A stretch of DNA of 64,000 nucleotides from Pelagibius sp. Alg239-R121 (lineage in GTDB: Bacteria; Pseudomonadota; Alphaproteobacteria; Kiloniellales; Kiloniellaceae): contig NZ_CAMZOF010000002.1 in the NCBI RefSeq assembly GCF_947331435.1, positions 558,001-622,000 on the forward strand, read 5' to 3'. The notes under the pieces are model-generated. The model saw only the letters and a program-made list of their open reading frames with translations, made no database searches and was not told the DNA's origin. Both the position numbers and the translations under genes were made by a program. This document shows, piece after piece, positions 58,840-64,000 of the stretch. The stretch's first letter is position 1. Each line of letters begins with the position of its first letter.

Positions 58840-60227
58840 AGCGCGTACACGCTATTCGCACCCGTCTGCTGCTGTTACTACTCCTCCCGCTGAGCCTGAT
58901 CGCGGTCATCGAATCATTGGAGACCTTCTTCACCGCCAGAAAGACGGCGGACGAACTTTACGACAAAACGCTGCTGGCTGTGATGTTTACAGTGTCGGAA
59001 AACGTCCTGGCTTCGAACGGCGACCTGTTATCGGAGAACGTTCTGGAAGCTCTCACCGAAAACCTCGGCGATCAGTTTTTCTATCACGTCGCAGGTCCCG
59101 ACAACGTCTTCGTTACCGGCTACACCGGCTATCCCGCGCGCGCGCCTGGTGTCGTCCTGGAAGGCGGCGTGCCGGTGTTTTACGATGGAAATTACAAAGG
59201 CACACCGGTTCGTGTGGTGACCATTCGGCAGCTCGTCTCCGAACGCAATTTAAACGGCTGGATCACCGTAACTGCCTGGCAAAGCATCAACTCCCGCAAG
59301 GATCTTACCTATCGCCTGTTCGGAGAATCCCTGCTTCGTCTCGGCTTGCTCGTTGCCAGCGCGGGTCTGATCGTCTGGTTCGCTGTCCGGATTGGTTTGA
59401 AACCGCTGCGCAACCTACAGAATGCAGTGGAAAAGCGCTCTTCTTCCGATCTGTCACCCATCCGCCGTTCGGTGCCCATAGAGGTACAAAGCCTCGTGCA
59501 ATCCATGAATGCCCTCTTCAAAAAAGTACAGCAGTCCATCGATGTGCGAGAGCGTTTCATTGCCGACGCAGCTCATCAGCTCCGAAATCCGATCGCAGGA
59601 TTGAAAGCACAAGCCGAGGTCGCCGCAAATGCCAAGACGCAGGACGATATGCGCGAAAGAGTCGAAGGTATCGTGACCTCCAGCGATCGCATGAGCAGGC
59701 TGGTGAACCAGTTGCTGCTCAGTGCCAAGATACACTCAGCCCAAGGCGGGGCCGAGAGTCTGGAGAGTTTCGATCTCGTGGAATCAACTCGCGAGGTCGC
59801 GCGCCACTTCGTACCGAAAGCCATGAGGCAAGACCAGTCACTGGAATTTTTGTCGGCCGCAAACCCCATCATGGTAACCGCCAACAAGACCCTGATCGAA
59901 GAAGCGGTCTCCAATCTTATCGACAACGCCCTCGCGCACAATCCTTCTAAAACAGAGGTGACAGTCAGGGTTTCGACTGAATCGGGACAGGCCACCGCCT
60001 ATGTCGAGGATAATGGAGTCGGAATATCGAAGGCAGATCTCGAAAAGGTGCTGGAGCCCTTCGTGAACGGCTCCGCTTCGACTTCAGGTAGCGGTCTGGG
60101 CCTGGCAATCGCCCGCGACGTTGTCCAGCAGCATGGCGGCAGAATTCAACTTATCCCCTCGCCGAGCGGCCAGGGGATAAGAAGCGAGATTATCCTGCGT
60201 CAGGATTCACATCAGCCATCGACCTGA
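58836..60227 (+). CDS. tctE: TctE-like sensor histidine kinase
   Basis: 463 residues: a first span (LLLLLLLPLSLIAVIESL), a periplasmic 2CSK_N-type domain with ARKTADELYDKTLLA, a second span (LLVASAGLIVWFAVRIGL), a short HAMP-like part, and the phosphoacceptor in FIADAAHQLRNPIAGLKAQA, where Gln-Leu-Arg-Asn replaces the common Glu-Leu-Arg-Thr, as is usual in TctE. ATPase motifs: NLIDNALAHN, YVEDNGVGI and GSGLGLAIARDVVQQHGG. It is convergent with propionyl-CoA synthetase, 16 bases apart. Confidence 0.9.
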   Translation: MKRVHAIRTRLLLLLLLPLSLIAVIESLETFFTARKTADELYDKTLLAVMFTVSENVLASNGDLLSENVLEALTENLGDQFFYHVAGPDNVFVTGYTGYPARAPGVVLEGGVPVFYDGNYKGTPVRVVTIRQLVSERNLNGWITVTAWQSINSRKDLTYRLFGESLLRLGLLVASAGLIVWFAVRIGLKPLRNLQNAVEKRSSSDLSPIRRSVPIEVQSLVQSMNALFKKVQQSIDVRERFIADAAHQLRNPIAGLKAQAEVAANAKTQDDMRERVEGIVTSSDRMSRLVNQLLLSAKIHSAQGGAESLESFDLVESTREVARHFVPKAMRQDQSLEFLSAANPIMVTANKTLIEEAVSNLIDNALAHNPSKTEVTVRVSTESGQATAYVEDNGVGISKADLEKVLEPFVNGSASTSGSGLGLAIARDVVQQHGGRIQLIPSPSGQGIRSEIILRQDSHQPST

Positions 60228-60243
60228 CGCCCCTGCTTGACTG

Positions 60244-62169
60244 TCACGACGGAGCAAAGGTTCCGATGCCGCGCGCGTCGAGTGTTTCCGTTATCTCCGC
60301 AAGGATCGTCGGATCGTCGATCGTCGCCGGCATTTTCCATTCGGCACCATCTGCAATTTTTTGCATGGTTCCGCGCAGAATCTTTCCAGAACGGGTTTTC
60401 GGCAGGCGCTCGACACAAACGGCAAGTTTGAAGGCGGCAACCGGGCCAATGACATTTCTGACCTGCTGAACCACTTCTTTTTCGATGCTTTCCGTCGGAC
60501 GTTCGACATCCGCATTCAGGATCAGAAAGCCGACCGGGATCTGGCCTTTCAGTGCATCTTCAACACCGATTACGGCGCATTCCGCGACGCTGGGATGGCT
60601 GGCGATGGCTTCTTCTATCGCTCCGGTCGAGAGACGGTGACCAGCCACGTTGATGATGTCGTCGGTACGCGACATGATGAAGAGATAGCCGTCTTCATCC
60701 ATCAAGCCGGCATCAGCCGTTTTGTAATAGCCCGGAAATTCGTCGAGATAGGCATCCTTAAAACGATCATCCGCATTCCACAGCGTCGGCAGGCAGGACG
60801 GCGGGAGCGGCAGCTTTACAGCGATGTTCCCCAGTGTGCCGGGTGATACCGGGTGCCCCTCATCGTTCAGCACCTGAACATCGTAGCCGGGCATGGGAAC
60901 GGTCGGCGAGCCAACCTTGACCGGCAGAGCGCCGAGTCCCAAGGGATTGCCTGCAATCGTCCAACCGGTTTCCGTCTGCCACCAGTGGTCAATCACCGGC
61001 ACTTCCAGTTTAGCCTGCGCCCACTCGATGGTGTCCGGATCGGCCCGCTCGCCCGCAAGGAACAATGACCGCAGGCTGGAAAGATCGTAGTTTGGGATCA
61101 GGCTGCCGGCGGGGTCTTCTTTCTTGATCGCGCGAAAGGCCGTGGGTGCGGTGAAGAGCACAGATACATCGTGGTCATCGATCACACGCCAGAAGGTTCC
61201 AGCGTCGGGCGTGCCGACCGGCTTGCCCTCGAAGATGACTGAAGTACAGCCCTTCAACAGAGGTGCATAAACGATGTAGGAGTGACCAACGACCCAACCG
61301 ACATCGGAAGCCGCCCAGAAAACCTCGCCAGCCTCAACACCATAGATCGCCTTCATGGACCAATGCAGGGCAACCATATGGCCGCCGTTGTCCCGGACCA
61401 CCCCTTTCGGCTGTCCCGTGGTGCCAGAGGTATAGAGAATGTAGAGAGGGTCGGTCGCTTTCACTGAAACACAGGCAACCTTGGTGCCGGCTGCTTTGTG
61501 CGCAGCAACGGCGGTTGCGTAGTCGATATCCCGGCCTTCAATCAGCTCGCCGGCAAGCTGTTCTCGTTGCAGGATAACGCAGCAATCGGGTTTCTGCGCA
61601 ACCATGTCGATGGCGGCATCCAGCAGCGGTTTGTAGGCAACAGTCCGTCCTGGCTCCAACCCGCAAGAGGCGGAAATGATGGCCTTGGGGGTGCAGTCCT
61701 CGATCCGGGTTGCCAGCTCTGCGGCAGCAAAGCCACCAAAGACCACCGAGTGCACGGCCCCCAGTCGCGCGGCAGCGAGCATTGCAACAGCGGCTTCCGG
61801 CACCATCGGCATGTAGATGATGACCCTGTCGCCTTTCTCGACACCCCGCTCGCGCAACACTGCCGCGAGCGCTTCGACTTCGCTCAGCAGTTCGGCATAG
61901 GTGATGCTGCGCTTGGCACCGGTCATGGCACTGTCGTAGATCAGGGCCGCCTGCTCTGCGCGGCCGGAATCAACATGACGGTCGACCGCATTGAAGCAGG
62001 TGTTGCAGGACGCGCCAGTGAACCAGCGGCCATAGACGCCGGCGTCAGGGTCAAAGGTCTTGCTCCAGGGTTCGAACCAGTCCAACTCCTCCGCGCAATC
62101 TGCCCAAAAAGCCTCCGGGTCCGATTGCCAACGCGCATAGGTCTCGTGATACCGCGAATTGCTTGTCAT
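60244..62169 (-). CDS. prpE: Propionyl-CoA synthetase (propionate-CoA ligase)
   Basis: 641 residues from ATG 62169, preceded by GGGAGG. It is an AMP-forming acyl-CoA synthetase: N-terminal cap YHETYARWQSDPEAFWADCA, P-loop YTSGTTGQPKG, the WWQTETG acyl-site segment, and the adenylating Lys in LPKTRSGKILRG. The cap and length fit PrpE, and the adjacent methylmalonyl-CoA mutase supports propionate. It converts propionate, ATP and CoA to propionyl-CoA. Acetate activity is common in the family and cannot be ruled out. Confidence 0.88.
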   Translation of the reverse strand: MTSNSRYHETYARWQSDPEAFWADCAEELDWFEPWSKTFDPDAGVYGRWFTGASCNTCFNAVDRHVDSGRAEQAALIYDSAMTGAKRSITYAELLSEVEALAAVLRERGVEKGDRVIIYMPMVPEAAVAMLAAARLGAVHSVVFGGFAAAELATRIEDCTPKAIISASCGLEPGRTVAYKPLLDAAIDMVAQKPDCCVILQREQLAGELIEGRDIDYATAVAAHKAAGTKVACVSVKATDPLYILYTSGTTGQPKGVVRDNGGHMVALHWSMKAIYGVEAGEVFWAASDVGWVVGHSYIVYAPLLKGCTSVIFEGKPVGTPDAGTFWRVIDDHDVSVLFTAPTAFRAIKKEDPAGSLIPNYDLSSLRSLFLAGERADPDTIEWAQAKLEVPVIDHWWQTETGWTIAGNPLGLGALPVKVGSPTVPMPGYDVQVLNDEGHPVSPGTLGNIAVKLPLPPSCLPTLWNADDRFKDAYLDEFPGYYKTADAGLMDEDGYLFIMSRTDDIINVAGHRLSTGAIEEAIASHPSVAECAVIGVEDALKGQIPVGFLILNADVERPTESIEKEVVQQVRNVIGPVAAFKLAVCVERLPKTRSGKILRGTMQKIADGAEWKMPATIDDPTILAEITETLDARGIGTFAPS

Positions 62170-62237
62170 CTGAACCTCCCTTTCATTCCCATTGCGGAGA
62201 CTTCTGCGGGGCGCCGCGAAGACTCCGAACCTCGGCT

Positions 62238-64000
62238 CTATCGATTGCGTCTGAAGCCGGATACGCGGCCAAGCACGGCATTGGCCGCTTCGATCACATT
62301 GGTGCCCGGCCCGAAGATGTCGGCCACACCTGCAGCCCGCAGGAAGCCATAATCCTGTTCCGGGATGACCCCGCCGCAAACGACCGTGATGTCCTCGGTC
62401 GATTTGTCTTTGAGCGTCTCGATCAGCTCCGGGATCAGGGTCTTATGTCCTGCCGCGAGAGAGGAGACTCCGACGACATCAACCTTCAAAGCGATCGCCT
62501 TCTCGGCCACTTCCTGCGGGGTTTCGAACATTTCCGAGAGGTCGACGGTAAAGCCCATGTCGGCGAAGGCGGTGGCGATCACTTTGGCGCCGCGGTCGTG
62601 CCCATCCTGTCCCATCTTGGCAAGCAGAATATGCGGTTTACGCCCGTTACTTTCGGCGAAATCCAGGATGCGCTTTTGGAGGGATTCGTACTCCACATCC
62701 CCCGCATAGACTTGGTCATAAACTCCGGCAATGACCCGGGTTGCCGCCTTGTGCCGATCGAAGGCCTGTTCCATGGCGTTAGAGATCTCACCCAGACTGG
62801 CGCGGGCTCTCGCCGCCACGACGGCAGCTTCCAGCAGATTGCCCTGTCCCGTTGCCGCGACCGCCGCCAAATCCTTCAGCGCGTCATTGCAGAGCGCTTT
62901 GTTTCGCGTCTTGCGCACACGTGTCAGACGGGCGATCTGCGCTTCGCGTACCTTGACATTGTCGATGTCCAGAATATCGACGGGCGGCTCGTTCTCAAGA
63001 GTGTATTTGTTGACACCGACGACCACGTCTTCGCGCTGATCGATGCGCGCCTGGCGTTTGGCGGCGGCTTCCTCGATCCGCATCTTAGGCAGCCCCTGCT
63101 CGACGGCCTTGGTCATTCCGCCCAGCGCCTCGACTTCCTGGATCATCGCCCAGGCCTCGTCGGCAAGATCCTTGGTCAGGCGTTCGATGTAATAGGATCC
63201 ACCCAACGGATCCACAACGTCGGTCACGCCCGTTTCGTGTTGCAAAATAAGTTGTGTATTGCGGGCGATACGCGCCGAGAATTCGGTCGGCAAGGCGATA
63301 GCTTCATCAAACGAATTGGTGTGCAGCGACTGGGTTCCCCCCAGAACGGCGGCCATGGCTTCAAAGGCCGTGCGCACGACGTTGTTGTAGGGGTCTTGTT
63401 CGGTGAGTGACACACCAGAGGTCTGACAATGGGTCCGCAGCATTTTCGAACGCTCGGATCTGGCGCCGAAATCGGTCATGATTTTGGCCCAGAGCTGACG
63501 CGCGGCGCGGAGTTTCGCGGCCTCCATAAAGAAATTCATGCCGATACAGAAGAAGAACGAGAGCCGTCCCGCAAAGTCGTCGACATCGAGCCCCTTGGAC
63601 ATGGCGGCCCGGACATATTCCATGCCGTCTGCCAGCGTATAAGCAAGCTCCTGCGCCAAGGTTGAGCCGGCTTCCTGCATGTGATAGCCGGAGATCGAGA
63701 TCGAGTTGAACTTCGGCATCTCCTTTGCAGTGTAGGCGATGATGTCCGCGATGATGCGCATGGAAGGTTCGGGCGGATAGATATAGGTGTTCCGCACCAT
63801 GAACTCTTTCAGGATGTCGTTCTGGATCGTCCCGGATAGCTTGGCAGGCGCTACTCCCTGTTCTTCACCAGCCACGATAAACATGGCCAGAACCGGGATC
63901 ACCGCGCCGTTCATGGTCATTGAGACCGACATCTGATCCAGCGGGATACTGTCGAAGAGGATCTTCATGTCCTCGACGCTGTCGATGGCAACACCCGCCT
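62238..64000 (-). CDS. Methylmalonyl-CoA mutase, large subunit (5' end beyond window)
   Basis: 587 codons are visible; the start lies to the right. Visible are the end of the substrate barrel ([72 protein letters not shown]) and the C-terminal B12 domain, whose [20 protein letters not shown] carries the cobalt-binding His. It interconverts methylmalonyl-CoA and succinyl-CoA. The gene lies 68 bases upstream of prpE, so propionate activation and entry to the citrate cycle are probably co-transcribed. Carboxylase genes are not in view. Confidence 0.93.
   Translation of the reverse strand, partial: AGVAIDSVEDMKILFDSIPLDQMSVSMTMNGAVIPVLAMFIVAGEEQGVAPAKLSGTIQNDILKEFMVRNTYIYPPEPSMRIIADIIAYTAKEMPKFNSISISGYHMQEAGSTLAQELAYTLADGMEYVRAAMSKGLDVDDFAGRLSFFFCIGMNFFMEAAKLRAARQLWAKIMTDFGARSERSKMLRTHCQTSGVSLTEQDPYNNVVRTAFEAMAAVLGGTQSLHTNSFDEAIALPTEFSARIARNTQLILQHETGVTDVVDPLGGSYYIERLTKDLADEAWAMIQEVEALGGMTKAVEQGLPKMRIEEAAAKRQARIDQREDVVVGVNKYTLENEPPVDILDIDNVKVREAQIARLTRVRKTRNKALCNDALKDLAAVAATGQGNLLEAAVVAARARASLGEISNAMEQAFDRHKAATRVIAGVYDQVYAGDVEYESLQKRILDFAESNGRKPHILLAKMGQDGHDRGAKVIATAFADMGFTVDLSEMFETPQEVAEKAIALKVDVVGVSSLAAGHKTLIPELIETLKDKSTEDITVVCGGVIPEQDYGFLRAAGVADIFGPGTNVIEAANAVLGRVSGFRRNR

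Noticed and set aside
1-64000. tRNA, rRNA, insertion sequences or phage attachment sites
   Set aside because: Reading both strands I found no T-loop/acceptor patterns, transposase motifs or terminal inverted repeats with target duplications. A dedicated scan would be needed to be certain.

Overview
This 64 kb window carries about 45 protein genes on a chromosome that looks alphaproteobacterial. Reasons are the G+C-rich protein-dense sequence, the run of solute-binding transporters, and the propionyl-CoA synthetase / methylmalonyl-CoA mutase pair. I see no tRNA, rRNA, CRISPR array, insertion sequence or phage gene. Genus cannot be fixed from sequence reading alone.

Left part (1-23 kb): a truncated GNAT acetyltransferase; a PadR regulator with a MalY/PatB-type lyase; a glycine-betaine ABC importer (proX-proV-proW, minus strand) whose permease has an unusual N-terminal extension; a DegT-family aminotransferase divergent from a LacI regulator with a perfect 14-bp operator-like palindrome; a methylated-amine catabolism block (FAD/GcvT dimethylglycine-dehydrogenase-like protein, MttB-family methyltransferase without pyrrolysine, DgcA-like flavin/Fe-S demethylase, LysR); and a family-5 solute-binding protein with two permeases and a phosphodiesterase but no ATPase, divergent from a MocR-type regulator that has lost the PLP lysine.

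Middle (23-33 kb): a minus-strand run of a 2-oxoglutarate Asp/Asn-hydroxylase-type enzyme, an alpha/beta hydrolase, a P-loop NTPase of unknown role, an ABC exporter-type protein, a histidine kinase and, after a gap, a response regulator. The regulator is translationally coupled to an unannotated 49-residue protein. A lipoprotein and an MscS channel follow.

Core of interest (33.5-50.6 kb): a compact 12-gene minus-strand operon, livH-livM-livK-livG-(livF::Tm-1-like fusion)-PEP-hydrolase-family TIM barrel-flotillin-SRPBCC-(SRPBCC::quinone reductase fusion)-FAH hydrolase-alpha/beta hydrolase-amidohydrolase. Upstream lie a divergent, degenerate TIM-barrel homologue and a regulator built from the same TIM barrel, a dead AAA+ domain without the GAFTGA loop, and a Fis-type HTH. 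Three versions of one TIM-barrel family in one locus (enzyme, orphan, sensor), with an ABC ATPase fused to the Tm-1 ATP-binding domain, make this the best candidate for an undescribed system. I infer that it imports and degrades a carboxylated or cyclic compound and senses it, or a product, through the TIM-barrel fold.

Right part (50.7-64 kb): a GntR/FCD regulator over a 10-bp tandem operator, divergent from a 2-hydroxyacid dehydrogenase and a TauE-type exporter; a 4-oxalomesaconate-tautomerase-family enzyme with a tripartite tricarboxylate transporter (TctA-TctB fused, TctC) divergent from its TctD/TctE two-component pair; and propionyl-CoA synthetase next to a methylmalonyl-CoA mutase that runs off the right edge.
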